Shown here piece after piece: positions 48,648 through 58,321 of a stretch of 64,000 nt of DNA (the stretch's first letter is position 1; each line of letters begins with the position of its first letter). The notes under the pieces are model-generated. The model was not told where the DNA came from, searched no databases, and saw nothing but the letters and a program-made list of their open reading frames with translations. Position numbers and translations under genes: made by a program. Source of the stretch: Muribaculaceae bacterium. Its GTDB lineage: Bacteria; Bacteroidota; Bacteroidia; Bacteroidales; Muribaculaceae. The stretch is from positions 1 to 64,000 of the forward strand of contig JAFLTO010000006.1 in NCBI GenBank assembly GCA_022510425.1. Reading direction: 5' to 3'.

Positions 48648-49139
48648 CTACTTTCTCCTTATCATCGACACGATGTTGAACCCGGCAAATAGGATGCCTA
48701 TGCCGCCTATCCACATCAGCCCCTTCTGCCACCAATAAAGCCGGTTGACCTCTACATATTCCGTAACGGGATAGGGAACTGGCCTGTCAATGGAATCAAC
48801 CCTTACCTTCGTTTTTGAAATAGAGTCTATGACGGAAAGATAATACTGTTCAAGCCTCTGTATCTCCTTGCTTGAGTCCTTCTCCTTCTCTATGATTATC
48901 TTTATCGTGTCGCCCTGCTCATTGAGAGTGTAGGTGTTGGTTTCCTTAACGCTTACCTTCTCGCTTTCTTTCGTCTGAATGGAATGCTCCCAGAGTGAAC
49001 GGATAAGCCGGTTCAGCGAATCAAGCTCAAATGCGGTATGGCTGCTTTCTACAGGTACATACTGAACCTGCCTCTGTGTCTTGCAGGAACACGCCAACAG
49101 CAACAGAAAGAGAAGCAGTATTGAGATTAACTTTTTCAT
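48648..49139 (-). CDS. candidate unimolecular spanin
   Basis: A 163-residue protein with a lipoprotein signal (hydrophobic core, cysteine in LLACSC near residue 18), a helical/coiled middle with many Glu and Lys, and a C-terminal transmembrane helix (LMWIGGIGILFAGFNIVSM) ending in RRK. An outer-membrane lipid anchor plus an inner-membrane helix is the u-spanin layout. The start codon overlaps a strong hairpin (49143-49150 with 49165-49172), which may delay translation. Confidence 0.7.
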   Translation of the reverse strand: MKKLISILLLFLLLLACSCKTQRQVQYVPVESSHTAFELDSLNRLIRSLWEHSIQTKESEKVSVKETNTYTLNEQGDTIKIIIEKEKDSSKEIQRLEQYYLSVIDSISKTKVRVDSIDRPVPYPVTEYVEVNRLYWWQKGLMWIGGIGILFAGFNIVSMIRRK

Positions 49140-49182
49140 TGTCACCCACGACTCTGCAAGGAGACGTGGGTGGTTTTATTTA

Positions 49183-50376
49183 TCAATAAAATACTCCACG
49201 AACTGTCATGCCATAACACCTATCAAGGTGCCCGTATGGATAAGCGTCTGTTGAATTAACCATTAAATAATATGCCCTTGAGACTTGTTCACTATTTATT
49301 GTGCTTCCCCAAAAGCGACCTATAGAATTACGTTCTTGCAATACTCCGTTGATGCAATAACCGGTTGCCGGGAAGAATAATTGTTTTGATTTTTTAGTCT
49401 TCAAGACAAATAATCTGCCGTATACACCATTTATTGTTGTCCACATTGTGTCACATGCGTTGTAGAGTTCTAAAATCTCATCAAATGTAGGCATTCTCCA
49501 ACTGCTACCCATATTTACCCTTGCGGCGTCATCTTCAGGCTGTAGGGTTCTTAGTCCGTCAGTTGAATTGTATTTGGTGAAATTACTTGAAGAACCGCCA
49601 AATTTATAGTCGTCCCAACTGAATTTCTTTTCTGTAGTTATCCCTGAATATCCTGTTATTTCTCCACAAGCAAAATATAATCCATAGCCTTCCGGACGAG
49701 TGGCTCCTACGTTACAAGTAGCCCATTTCACGGAAAGGCCCAAATCCAAATATTCGTATCCATTATTATAAACAGGTACATATATATCATCCTCGTTGAA
49801 GACCCCCCTAACTGAGAGACCGTAAGCCTTAGATGATTGAGGAATCGTTGGATTTCCTGCCGTGGTTACCTGAAGGCTATAAGCAGCTGAGGAAGAAGAT
49901 GGGTTATTGCACCAATAATAGCCCAACCCTCCACCATTTATGTTATCGGCCGAACTTCCATTGAGTCGTCCAGCATTTGGCAGGAAAATAGTTTTGCTAC
50001 TATCTTTTTTTAGTGTGAGTAAAAGACCACTATATTTGGAGCCTTTATAATTATTAACAAAAGTTCTATTACAAGCATTAAGTAATTCTGTAACTTCTGA
50101 AGCAGATGGCGTCCTCCAAGCTCCACCCATTATAATATTGGCAGCATCATTGACTAAAGGCAGTTCATTAACTCCAGTGAGATATGTGCTTCTTTGAAAA
50201 TCGGAAGTCGGTGTCGGATATCCAGCAGTTGCCCCCCATTTAAAATATAAGCCTGGCTCTGTTTCTTTTGAGGCACCAACATTATAAGAGGCCCAATTAA
50301 CACTTAACCCCAAGTCTACATACTCATAGCCATTATGTAAATTACCCCCCCCATTCAGCAAAGTTCTGATTCTCAT
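49183..50376 (-). CDS. two-domain FISUMP-like adhesin
   Basis: A 397-residue protein made of two homologous units, each starting NGYEYVDLGLSVNWASYNVGA or the like, with PEGYGLYFACGEITGY and IIMGGAWRTPSASE segments. This is the Fibrobacter-type paralogous (FISUMP) domain, otherwise found in Bacteroidota surface proteins. Within a phage tail block it is likely a receptor-binding module. A short N-terminal peptide (RIRTLLNGGGNL) is shared in form with the next protein. Confidence 0.75.
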   Translation of the reverse strand: MRIRTLLNGGGNLHNGYEYVDLGLSVNWASYNVGASKETEPGLYFKWGATAGYPTPTSDFQRSTYLTGVNELPLVNDAANIIMGGAWRTPSASEVTELLNACNRTFVNNYKGSKYSGLLLTLKKDSSKTIFLPNAGRLNGSSADNINGGGLGYYWCNNPSSSSAAYSLQVTTAGNPTIPQSSKAYGLSVRGVFNEDDIYVPVYNNGYEYLDLGLSVKWATCNVGATRPEGYGLYFACGEITGYSGITTEKKFSWDDYKFGGSSSNFTKYNSTDGLRTLQPEDDAARVNMGSSWRMPTFDEILELYNACDTMWTTINGVYGRLFVLKTKKSKQLFFPATGYCINGVLQERNSIGRFWGSTINSEQVSRAYYLMVNSTDAYPYGHLDRCYGMTVRGVFY

Positions 50377-50390
50377 AGTGTTAAAAGTTT

Positions 50391-51038
50391 TTAAATATCT
50401 AAAATACCACGAACAGAATAACCAGTGTAACGGTCATTGTAGTTGATCGAGTTCTCTAAGCCGGATCTAAGGAGAAGGCATTGTGCCATGTAACTGAAGT
50501 TCGGATGTAGCGAAGACGACCAATATAAGCCTCTAGAACCTTCCTCGGACTTTACCATTTGGCTCAACCTACCAGACGCCGGGAAAAATAGAGTTTTGGA
50601 AGAGTCAGTTTTTAAAGAGAACAATGCTCCATTAATGCCATTCCGTGAAGTCCAAATAATATTACATGTATCCCACAAAGTACTAAATTCTTCAATTGTT
50701 GGGATACGCCAATTTCCACCCATAATAATGTGAGCAGCATCATCTTCTAAATCCAGTATTGATTTATTGTCTACTTTACCATGCGATGATGAATTACAAT
50801 ATTTTGTTAATGTTTCTCTTGTTGAGCCATTGCTCCATTTGTAATCATTCCAATAAAAACCCTTTCCAGAAAATTGATCTTTATATCCTGTTATTTCCCC
50901 CCAAGCGAAATATAAGCCGTATTCTTCCGGCTTATTCGCTCCTACATTACAGGCAGCCCAAATTCCGGCTGCCCCCATATCAACAAAATCATATCCATTG
51001 GCGTTTACGCCATTTTCTAACAACCTTCTCCTGCTCAT
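50391..51038 (-). CDS. single-domain FISUMP-like adhesin
   Basis: A 215-residue protein with one unit of the same kind (NGYDFVDMGAAGIWAACNVGA, EEYGLYFAWGEITGY, HIIMGGNWRIPTIEE) and the N-terminal SRRRLLENG. Adjacent to the two-domain copy (14-bp gap); the three units give the phage a repertoire that may be recombined for host range. Confidence 0.75.
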   Translation of the reverse strand: MSRRRLLENGVNANGYDFVDMGAAGIWAACNVGANKPEEYGLYFAWGEITGYKDQFSGKGFYWNDYKWSNGSTRETLTKYCNSSSHGKVDNKSILDLEDDAAHIIMGGNWRIPTIEEFSTLWDTCNIIWTSRNGINGALFSLKTDSSKTLFFPASGRLSQMVKSEEGSRGLYWSSSLHPNFSYMAQCLLLRSGLENSINYNDRYTGYSVRGILDI

Positions 51039-51040
51039 CT

Positions 51041-51637
51041 TTATTGAATATCAAAGTTCAACTTCTCCGGATAACCAGTCTTGTAATCATACGAATCAAC
51101 ATCCTCCACACTTTCCAAGGCTTCCACATTCAGCTTATGTCTTTCGGTCACACAATAGCTCCTGTTGGCATAGAGCTGAATCTGAGCCAACATAAACTCA
51201 GCAAGATTTGTCGGAACGGTGAACTCATTTCCGTTGATGAAGAATGTAACATTCTCTTCTCCGAGCAATTTGGCAGCCTCGATACTTTGCTTATAGTCTG
51301 CCCTTGTGTTCGGGTCAAGCCAAGCAACGATAGCCTTGTTTATAGTAAAGCTGTCCACTTCCGAAGAGGTGTCATAGGCTGCAATCTGCCAGATCTTCTC
51401 TTGTTTAGCTTCTTCAAGAGTCCTAACATGAACCTGAAGCTCCATTGCCAACACTTCTTTGACTGAAGCCTGTGGGTGTTCTTCATGGAATCTGACTTGA
51501 TCTTCGCTCAAAAGCACCCATTTGTCCTGAAGATAATCTTCGTATGTCTCGCCAAGATTGTCGAACAATTCGGGATTGAACTTCTCATTGAAGTCAAGGT
51601 AACCTTTACCTAATTTTATATATGTATATTTTTCCAT
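51041..51637 (-). CDS. DUF4376-like tail-associated protein
   Basis: A 198-residue protein; the middle, EEAKQEKIWQIAAYDTSSEV to GEENVTFFINGNEF, fits DUF4376, which is common beside tail fibre genes. It may be a fibre component or assembly helper. It starts 14 bp after the collagen-like gene ends. Confidence 0.65.
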   Translation of the reverse strand: MEKYTYIKLGKGYLDFNEKFNPELFDNLGETYEDYLQDKWVLLSEDQVRFHEEHPQASVKEVLAMELQVHVRTLEEAKQEKIWQIAAYDTSSEVDSFTINKAIVAWLDPNTRADYKQSIEAAKLLGEENVTFFINGNEFTVPTNLAEFMLAQIQLYANRSYCVTERHKLNVEALESVEDVDSYDYKTGYPEKLNFDIQ

Positions 51638-51651
51638 AGCTGATATCTTTT

Positions 51652-52764
51652 TTATACACCTCTGACATAAGTTGTGCCTCCGATATTCATGAAGTTGGCT
51701 TCCGCATAACCTCCTTTCGGTACGGTAAGTGTAAGTGGGGAACCATCGGGAGTCTTGTAGGTAGTGGCGATAGCAACCGTATAATCAGCCGTTGAGCTGC
51801 TGTTAACAAATATCACATGAACCTGTCTGCCTGCATCCACAGCCTTAGTATAGTTTGTGACATTGCCCGAAACCGGCACACTCTCAATTGTTCCTAACAA
51901 ACAACCTTGAGTGACTGCATCAGTACCAGCCGGACCCTGCGGGCCCTGTGGACCAGTATTTCCGGTGTCACCTTTGTCACCTTTGTCTCCCTTATCGCCT
52001 TTATCCCCCTTGTCTCCCTTATCCCCTTTCAGATTGGCACCGCTTGTGCCGCTTGCACTCGTAACGTTCAATGTGGTGCCATTCCAACTATGAGTACAGC
52101 TTACACCATTAGTACCGTCTTTACCGTTGGTTCCATTAGTACCGTTTGCACCCGGGGCTCCCGTATCTCCTTTTGGCCCTTTAAGATTAACGGCGGCTTG
52201 TCTGACACCGTTGACTGTCAGATAACCTTCACTGTCAACAGAGACTGTAGGAGTGCTTCCGTTGGTGCCGGGATTACCTTGAGGCCCTTGCGGCCCTACA
52301 AGATTTTTATTGCTTTGGGTGACACCGTCCACAACGAGATATCCTTCGGAATTTACCGTTATAACAGGAGTGTCCCCTTTATCCCCTTTATCCCCTTTAT
52401 CCCCTTTGTCGCCCTTATCACCCTTATCACCCTTGGCTCCGGGTTCACCGGCATCGCCTTTAGCTCCTGCCGGTCCCTGAGGTCCCTCGTTTCCGGTCTC
52501 ACCTTGCAAGCCTTGTTCACCCTGTGGCCCGGTCTCGCCTTGCAAGCCCCTCTCTCCTTGCTGACCTTGTGGACCTTGTGGACCGATAAGGCATTTGTTC
52601 ATCTGCTTAACGCCGTCAACCACCAGATAGCCGTCATCGCTTACCGATATTTCAGGTGCTCCTGTGTTTTCTCTTAGCTCATCCACGATTGCGAGGGTCT
52701 GATCCACGATCTCTTTCCCCCCCGCCTCGCTCAGGAATCTTTTCTTAACTTTTTCTTCAGCCAT
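51652..52764 (-). CDS. collagen-like tail fibre
   Basis: A 370-residue protein: N-terminal anchor (RFLSEAGGKEIVDQTLAIVDEL), then several stretches of Gly-x-y triplets (GPQGPQGQQGERG, repeated GDKGDKG) broken by copies of a 'DGYLVVDGVKQ' unit, then a beta-rich tip. The triplets should form a trimeric collagen helix, a rod-like fibre. DNA repeats coding GDKG units (near 51970-52030 and 52375-52435) may vary in number. Confidence 0.88.
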   Translation of the reverse strand: MAEEKVKKRFLSEAGGKEIVDQTLAIVDELRENTGAPEISVSDDGYLVVDGVKQMNKCLIGPQGPQGQQGERGLQGETGPQGEQGLQGETGNEGPQGPAGAKGDAGEPGAKGDKGDKGDKGDKGDKGDKGDTPVITVNSEGYLVVDGVTQSNKNLVGPQGPQGNPGTNGSTPTVSVDSEGYLTVNGVRQAAVNLKGPKGDTGAPGANGTNGTNGKDGTNGVSCTHSWNGTTLNVTSASGTSGANLKGDKGDKGDKGDKGDKGDKGDTGNTGPQGPQGPAGTDAVTQGCLLGTIESVPVSGNVTNYTKAVDAGRQVHVIFVNSSSTADYTVAIATTYKTPDGSPLTLTVPKGGYAEANFMNIGGTTYVRGV

Positions 52765-52793
52765 ATTTCCTAACTGTTTTCATTTTCTTGCAA

Positions 52794-52820
52794 GGGAAGG
52801 AAGCATCACTCTCCCTTCCC
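52794..52820 (-). terminator. hairpin between fibre genes
   Basis: A 7-bp stem (52794-52800 with 52814-52820). No strong U tract, so it may be an attenuator or RNA-stability element. Confidence 0.4.
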
Positions 52821-52854
52821 CTGTTAACTACCCTAATACTTCTGAACTCTATGC

Positions 52855-53424
52855 TTAATCTTTCTTAAACCAGCCTTGGATATCAGCCACAGGCACTTCA
52901 TCTGGTTCAATCTCTGCCAATTCAGCCTTGGTAGCGAATGTAGCCTTGTCAGCTTGATAGGTCTCGTTGGAAACCACGTCCTCGCTCTTGGCATATTCCT
53001 CGAGCATGCCTTCCACTTCCGATGTCTTGGCATATTCTGCGAGTGTTGATGACAATGATGTGCTTGTCACATAGTTCGCCATGTCGGCAATCTTCTGATA
53101 GATTCCTTCGGCTTCTTCTTTGCCGAGTTTCTGGGCGATCGCCTGATTGATGGCTTCGGCAACCTCGTCGTGGTCCTTGAGGTAGTCACCGATCTCTTTG
53201 ATGGTGTCGAAGGCTTCTGCAAGCTCACCGTCTCCGAAGATCTTCTTCTCGGAAGCGTCCACAGCTGCCTTGATAGCCGCGTTCATGTCGGTGGTGTTGG
53301 TATAGTTGGCGAGTGCTGCCTGGAGGGCGTCATTGGTTGCCAACTCTTCGATGATCGCAAGGATCTGGTCCACGATTTCTTTACCACCAGCTTCGCTGAT
53401 GAATTTTTTCTTCTGTTCTGCCAT
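52855..53424 (-). CDS. short tail fibre/stalk protein
   Basis: A 189-residue helical protein. The start KKFISEAGGKEIVDQILAI is the same anchor as in the collagen-like fibre; the end, DIQGWFKKD, recurs in the next protein (VIQGWFKR). The middle is heptad-like. It appears to be one part of a set of fibres sharing attachment ends. Confidence 0.65.
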   Translation of the reverse strand: MAEQKKKFISEAGGKEIVDQILAIIEELATNDALQAALANYTNTTDMNAAIKAAVDASEKKIFGDGELAEAFDTIKEIGDYLKDHDEVAEAINQAIAQKLGKEEAEGIYQKIADMANYVTSTSLSSTLAEYAKTSEVEGMLEEYAKSEDVVSNETYQADKATFATKAELAEIEPDEVPVADIQGWFKKD

Positions 53425-53490
53425 TGCTGTCAGTTTTTAAAAATTGATTAATGAAATTAATTAGTCTCAAATATTTTGTCTTGGCTGTGT

Positions 53491-53507
53491 AAGGCACGGG
53501 GTGCCTT
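53491..53507. other. short perfect hairpin between fibre genes
   Basis: A 7-bp stem (53491-53497 with 53501-53507) and a 3-nt loop, followed by TTTTC on the + strand only; role unclear. Confidence 0.35.
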
Positions 53508-53519
53508 TTCTATTGATCC

Positions 53520-55007
53520 TTATCTCTTGAACCATCCCTGGATGACACTTAACCCAACCGGCTCTATTCGGTCGTCAAGGGCATGCACGGCATCGTCTGC
53601 ATAATGGTTGGCATCCTCCACCGCATGCTTGATGCTTCCTATGGTGTTCTCGTCGCCGTTGATCACTCCTATTGCATCGGCGTTGGCTTTTTCTGCAAGC
53701 TTGGCACGCTGGGTCTCGACCATGATAAGGTTACGGATATCTATCAGCAGTTCATCGATCTTTGTCTTCTTATAGACATCCTCCTCATTCACCTTTTCGC
53801 TGAGCAGCGAATTCAATGCCTTCAACGCGTCATCATCGCTCTTGAGCCTTGCCGCTATCTCTTCAAGCGTGTCAAGAGCCTCCGGTGCGGCGCCAACGAT
53901 TTCACGGATGCGGTAATCGATTCTTTCGGTGAGTTCATTCCTGAGGGAGGAAAGACTTACCTCCATGGTGTTTTCACCGTCGGAAACTTTCTGCTTGAGT
54001 TTCAGTAATGAATCGACGATATCTTTCTCCACAAGCTTGGCACGCTGGGTTTCCTCATTGAGCCTTTCCTTGTTGTCGCTGATACCGGTTCTCAATATCC
54101 CTTCGTTTTCCTTGGCCCTTGTGACCTCAGTTTCAAGGTTCGCCTGGAGTTCCCTGACTTTGGTCTTGGCTTTGGAAATCTGGTCGGAATTCTTCGATAT
54201 CGCAGTGGTGTTCTTTTTCACCTTGTCCTTCAAGGTGTCGATATCACCCTTGATCTCTGCCAACCTTTCCTTTACGGTGTTCTTGATTTTCTGGATATCT
54301 CGCCTGATGGAAATGGTGTCTGCCTGCATGCTCTCCAGGGTAGATCCAATGCTCGCCGATTCCTCGGCCTTGCTTTCGTTGTAGCTGTCCCTGAAGGATT
54401 CAAAGGACTCGATGAGTTCGCCGAGATCTTTCACAAGTTTTATCTCAACCCCTTGGGCACGCTCTTTCTCATCCTTCAGTTTCTCCACAAGATCCACAAT
54501 GCGGTCAAGGAGATCTTTTTCCGCATCCGTTGCCCTCTCTACCTCCGCTTTTATCTCATCGGGATAATTCCTTTGTATGTAATTGTAGAGTCCTCTCACT
54601 TTCTCCGAAAGCTTGTGGTCAAGGTCTTCCAGGAGTTCGGTTATCCGGCCTAATTCCTTGAAATGATCAGGGCCAAGCGGACGGTGCGGTCTTCCGTCGG
54701 GATGGCCGCCCCTCCATTTGATGTCGGTTATAACGGTGTCGGCAGTCTCGCTGTGGTGCTCGAAGAAGGTGTAGCGGTACACTATAACTCCCGGTGCCAA
54801 TGCGTCCATCTCGAAATCCGGTATCCTAAGGATATCGTCATAGTCGGTCTGAAGAATGTCTCGCATATGATACGTCAGGAAGCACCGGGGATCCTGGGTC
54901 CAGACCTTTATCCTCAGTCCCTCGCACAGAGCCGCCCTTATATCCCTGCCTCTTCGGTCGTGTAGCCTCAGGGATATCTCGATTTCTCTTTTTTCGTCGT
55001 GTCTCAT
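53520..55007 (-). CDS. coiled-coil tail/baseplate fibre protein
   Basis: A 495-residue protein. The N-terminal 120 residues are beta-rich (REIEISLRLHDRRGRDIRAAL, VIVYRYTFFEHH), then a very long coiled coil with repeated 'ETQRAKLAEK' units (about 330-460), and the end VIQGWFKR shared with the neighbouring fibre. The head probably binds the tail tip and the coil forms a stalk. Confidence 0.7.
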   Translation of the reverse strand: MRHDEKREIEISLRLHDRRGRDIRAALCEGLRIKVWTQDPRCFLTYHMRDILQTDYDDILRIPDFEMDALAPGVIVYRYTFFEHHSETADTVITDIKWRGGHPDGRPHRPLGPDHFKELGRITELLEDLDHKLSEKVRGLYNYIQRNYPDEIKAEVERATDAEKDLLDRIVDLVEKLKDEKERAQGVEIKLVKDLGELIESFESFRDSYNESKAEESASIGSTLESMQADTISIRRDIQKIKNTVKERLAEIKGDIDTLKDKVKKNTTAISKNSDQISKAKTKVRELQANLETEVTRAKENEGILRTGISDNKERLNEETQRAKLVEKDIVDSLLKLKQKVSDGENTMEVSLSSLRNELTERIDYRIREIVGAAPEALDTLEEIAARLKSDDDALKALNSLLSEKVNEEDVYKKTKIDELLIDIRNLIMVETQRAKLAEKANADAIGVINGDENTIGSIKHAVEDANHYADDAVHALDDRIEPVGLSVIQGWFKR

Positions 55008-55019
55008 CTATTTTTGACT

Positions 55020-56258
55020 TTAAACTTTCAACTTTCCACTTTCCCCCCCGCCATTAGGCCTGGCATTGATCGCATTCTTGATTGTCTGAAGGTTGCCCTG
55101 TATGAAATTGGTGTCGCCGTCCTCCACTGCCGGAAGGTCTATCTCTCTCCGTATCTCGTTGATAGTTATGGCACCGATGTTGCTCATCGTCCTGTAGTAA
55201 TTGGCAAGGCTCTGTTTGTCGGCCCTCAGCAGTTGGCTCACATCGAAACGCACGTCCACTTTCTCACCCTCCTTGAACAGCTTGGTCTCGAACTCAAGCT
55301 CTATCTTCTCAAGCAGAGGGGAAAGCGTTTCAGTGAGGAAACCTATGTTCGTGGCCTCGACGGTGGAATAGCTGCTCTTGCTCAGGTCGAATGCCTTGAC
55401 AGGGCTCACACCGAAAAACCGGCATATGTCTATTACGTTGAATGCACGGGTTTCCAACAGCTGGGCATCCCTGGCGTTGACTGTCACCGGCTGATAATCC
55501 ATGTCGGCTCCAAGCACTGCTACTCCGTTGCTCTCTCCCCCGTTTCTCACAAAGGCATTGTTCCAAGCCTCCTTGGCTTTCTTTGCCTGCTCATCGGTTA
55601 GTTTGGTAGAACTTTTCAGAATACCGCCGATGCCGCATCCGCTGTCGAAGAAATTCGAAGCATGCCTTTCGGCACTTCTTGAGAGCCTTAATGTCTCCCT
55701 TGCATATTCGAGTGTGGAAATACCGGTTACCCCGTCACTTGTATGGTTCACCAGATGGATCATGTCGGAAGCCTGCACTCTTTGACTCCAGCCTTCACCG
55801 CTGATTATGTATTCAACCGGCCGGTCGAGTGTAGGGGGATAGACGATGGTGACATAATTGGAAGGAATGTAGATAAGCTGCCTCACCATTCCGTTGTCAC
55901 GATGTATGTAGGCATAGCCGTTCCCTTCAAGAAGTATGCTCTCCACCATACGCTGCATGAAGACAAAACGTGTCATTCTTGCATTGGGCTTGGCGTTGAG
56001 GATACCAAACATCGGGTGTCCTCTCTGTTTGGTCTTGAACCCTTTGGAATCCACGGTGAACACCTCCAGGGGCAACTGGGCCACGGAATCGCTGATACAG
56101 CTCACACAGCGGTAGACCGTGCTGAGCTTCATCGAATAGTTGCTGTTCCAGCTCCCTTTGCCATACATCAGAGCACCCATGTCGTCAAAGGAATAAGGAT
56201 AATCCCTTCCCGGATGGTGGCGGTGCCTCCTGAAGATTTTGTCAAGCAAATTTCCCAT
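55020..56258 (-). CDS. HK97-type portal protein
   Basis: About 412 residues. VYRCVSCISDSVAQLPLEVF near the start, QRGHPMFGILNAKPN, FMQRMVESILLEGNGYAYIHRD and the C-terminal GAITINEIRREIDLPAVEDGD are classical portal motifs. It is the dodecameric DNA gate of the head. Start set at 56258 (MGNLLDKIF) because the frame upstream runs through late-motif copy 5. Confidence 0.93.
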   Translation of the reverse strand: MGNLLDKIFRRHRHHPGRDYPYSFDDMGALMYGKGSWNSNYSMKLSTVYRCVSCISDSVAQLPLEVFTVDSKGFKTKQRGHPMFGILNAKPNARMTRFVFMQRMVESILLEGNGYAYIHRDNGMVRQLIYIPSNYVTIVYPPTLDRPVEYIISGEGWSQRVQASDMIHLVNHTSDGVTGISTLEYARETLRLSRSAERHASNFFDSGCGIGGILKSSTKLTDEQAKKAKEAWNNAFVRNGGESNGVAVLGADMDYQPVTVNARDAQLLETRAFNVIDICRFFGVSPVKAFDLSKSSYSTVEATNIGFLTETLSPLLEKIELEFETKLFKEGEKVDVRFDVSQLLRADKQSLANYYRTMSNIGAITINEIRREIDLPAVEDGDTNFIQGNLQTIKNAINARPNGGGESGKLKV

Positions 56259-56263
56259 TTGCC

Positions 56264-56275
56264 TATAAAGACACC
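56264..56275 (-). promoter_or_regulatory. late-motif copy 5
   Basis: GGTGTCTTTATA with GGAAGTAT directly upstream, 5 bp before the portal start codon. Confidence 0.6.
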
Positions 56276-56291
56276 ATACTTCCAAAAATCG

Positions 56292-57947
56292 TTAATAGAT
56301 GCTCACATCCACTGCGGGGGTTATCAGGTAGCCTCCCAATGCCTCAAGCATAGATATCACTCCGTCTATCTTCCTCGCTCTCCCGAGTCCTTTGTCGGGC
56401 TTGGCATTTCCGTTGTGGTCATGCTTGAGCGCGACGTTGGTGAACATCCACCGGGTTATCGGATTGTTGTCTATCACTAAACCGTCGCTGCGGCACAAAC
56501 GTTCGAATTCACGTGTCGGGCGGTTGAAATTCCCCAGGGTCTGAGAATATTCCTCCATGGGCAATCCCAGTTCTGTGCATTGCGTCACCCAGCTCACCGC
56601 ATTGTAGCGGTCGTAGAAAATCTTGTGGATCATCATACCCCTTGAGGTTTCCATGATATCGTTTGTGATCCACTGATAGTCGGTTACGTTTCCCGGTGTC
56701 AGTTTAAGGAAGCCGTTGCGTTTCCATCCCATGTATTTGTCTTTGTTGGGAGAATCGTTAAGGGCGCTTTCGGGAAGATAGTATATAGTCTTGAAGTATA
56801 GTTTCGGGTCGTCCTCCCTCTTGAGCATATAGGTGAAGGCCGTCATGTCGTCCACCACTGCAAGGTCGGCTCCGCACCACACGTCGGCTCCCTCGAAGTC
56901 TTCAAGCCTTACGTCTGCGCTGCATCCCATTATGTAATGTTCCGGTATCCATATATCGGCGCTCGAGAGCCATTGCCCGAGATTCTTGGTCCTTACCGAA
57001 AGTTCCTCGCCGGGATTGTTGATCGCCGAATTCACCTGCTCACGCAGATATTTCTCGGTCACTGTCTTTCCCAGGTTGGGATTGCTCTTGACCCACACTC
57101 CCGGGTCTCTCCAGTCGTCTTCTTCGTCGAGCGTGAAAATGATGCAGAAAAGCGAGTCATCCGTCTTGAGCCCCTTGAGGATCTCTGCGCATGTTGTTCG
57201 AAGCGCATAGCAAGGAAGAGTTTTGTCAAAGCCTGCCGAAGTGATAGTGAGCAGCATCGGATTCTCGCGCATACCCATGGAGGATTTTATTACGTCTCTC
57301 ATCCTGGTGTTCGGTGCGCTGTGATATTCGTCGATGATTCCCACCGAAGCGTTGAATCCGTCCTTGCCTTTATCATTGCCTGAAAAAACGTTCACCTTGC
57401 TTGCATTCATCGGCATTTCAACCGAACTGCGAAGCACTTTCAGATATTTCCCCTTGCTGTCGAGTTGACGAGAATACTGCTGAATGAAACTGAAACAGAT
57501 CTTGGCCTGATCGAAATCGTTGGCGGCGATATCCACCTCCGCCGCATCCTCTTCGTCACCGAGGAAGAAATACATCGCCAAGGCCGCTATCAATGCTGTC
57601 TTACCTCCTTTCCTCGCCATCTCGATATAGGCAGATGTGAATCTGCGGAAGCCCGTCTTCTTCCAATACCAGCCGAGAAGGTTGGCCACGATGAAGGCTT
57701 GGAAAGGTTCCAGTATGAACGGATTTCCGCTGCTCTTTCCGGCGAAGTGTTTCAAGGTGTTGATGAACATCAAGCCCCGGTCAACCTTGTCTTTGCGGAA
57801 TATGAGGTCCTTGCGCTTGAGGTCGCATATAAAACGCTCGCACGCCTGTCTTACATAGAGACAGGCGCAAATCTTACCTTTCGCCACTTTATCGGCATAC
57901 CGGTAATAGTCGGTTTTCTTTATTTCCTTGAGGTCAGTTTGTGCCAC
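56292..57947 (-). CDS. terL: terminase large subunit
   Basis: A 551-residue HK97/P27-associated large terminase. Walker A MARKGGKTAL near residue 110, Walker B VGIIDEYHSA near 207, and nuclease-domain acidic residues (CGADLAVVDDMTAF, YDRYNAVSW). It packages DNA into proheads. It overlaps the small subunit gene by 14 bp. Confidence 0.95.
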   Translation of the reverse strand: MAQTDLKEIKKTDYYRYADKVAKGKICACLYVRQACERFICDLKRKDLIFRKDKVDRGLMFINTLKHFAGKSSGNPFILEPFQAFIVANLLGWYWKKTGFRRFTSAYIEMARKGGKTALIAALAMYFFLGDEEDAAEVDIAANDFDQAKICFSFIQQYSRQLDSKGKYLKVLRSSVEMPMNASKVNVFSGNDKGKDGFNASVGIIDEYHSAPNTRMRDVIKSSMGMRENPMLLTITSAGFDKTLPCYALRTTCAEILKGLKTDDSLFCIIFTLDEEDDWRDPGVWVKSNPNLGKTVTEKYLREQVNSAINNPGEELSVRTKNLGQWLSSADIWIPEHYIMGCSADVRLEDFEGADVWCGADLAVVDDMTAFTYMLKREDDPKLYFKTIYYLPESALNDSPNKDKYMGWKRNGFLKLTPGNVTDYQWITNDIMETSRGMMIHKIFYDRYNAVSWVTQCTELGLPMEEYSQTLGNFNRPTREFERLCRSDGLVIDNNPITRWMFTNVALKHDHNGNAKPDKGLGRARKIDGVISMLEALGGYLITPAVDVSIY

Positions 57948-58314
57948 CTTTCCAGAACTTTTCCAACAATGAATCCTCTTCGGTGGATTCGTTTTTCTTC
58001 ATCTTGTTTCTTGATGCGGGGGTCAGTCCCAGATCTTTCAGCAAGCCTTGGATGAGGCTTTGGGTCTTGGCGTTGGCGTTGAAATGCGGCGAGAGTGAAA
58101 AGTTGCCTCTGTCGGTCATATACACGAAGCCTTCTTTCTTCATTTCGGAACGGCTCTGGAAGTAGTTGTCAAGATCATCCGCAAGGAGCCGCCAGGTTAT
58201 GGCGTCCCGTGCATCAAGGTCGCCGTTTTCCTCGCATTTCTTCATCACTTGACCCAATAGGACCTCCGTTTCACGTCGGCGGCGCGCTCCCAATTCTATA
58301 TCACCGATTTTCAT
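57934..58314 (-). CDS. terS: terminase small subunit, P27 family
   Basis: A 126-residue helical protein directly before terL. LLADDLDNYFQSRSEMKKEG and FNANAKTQSLIQGLLKDLGLTPASRNK match the P27-like small subunit. It recognises the packaging site, which is likely near here. Confidence 0.88.
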   Translation of the reverse strand: MKIGDIELGARRRRETEVLLGQVMKKCEENGDLDARDAITWRLLADDLDNYFQSRSEMKKEGFVYMTDRGNFSLSPHFNANAKTQSLIQGLLKDLGLTPASRNKMKKNESTEEDSLLEKFWKGGTN

Positions 58315-58321
58315 ATCCCTT

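Noticed and set aside
51970-52435. Short tandem DNA repeats that at first look like a CRISPR-type array
   Set aside because: Units are in phase with Gly-Asp-Lys triplets of the fibre protein, with no spacers.
51907-52677. A 256-codon + strand frame opposite the collagen-like fibre
   Set aside because: It is the shadow of the Gly-x-y repeat on the other strand; the repeated codons keep that frame open by chance.
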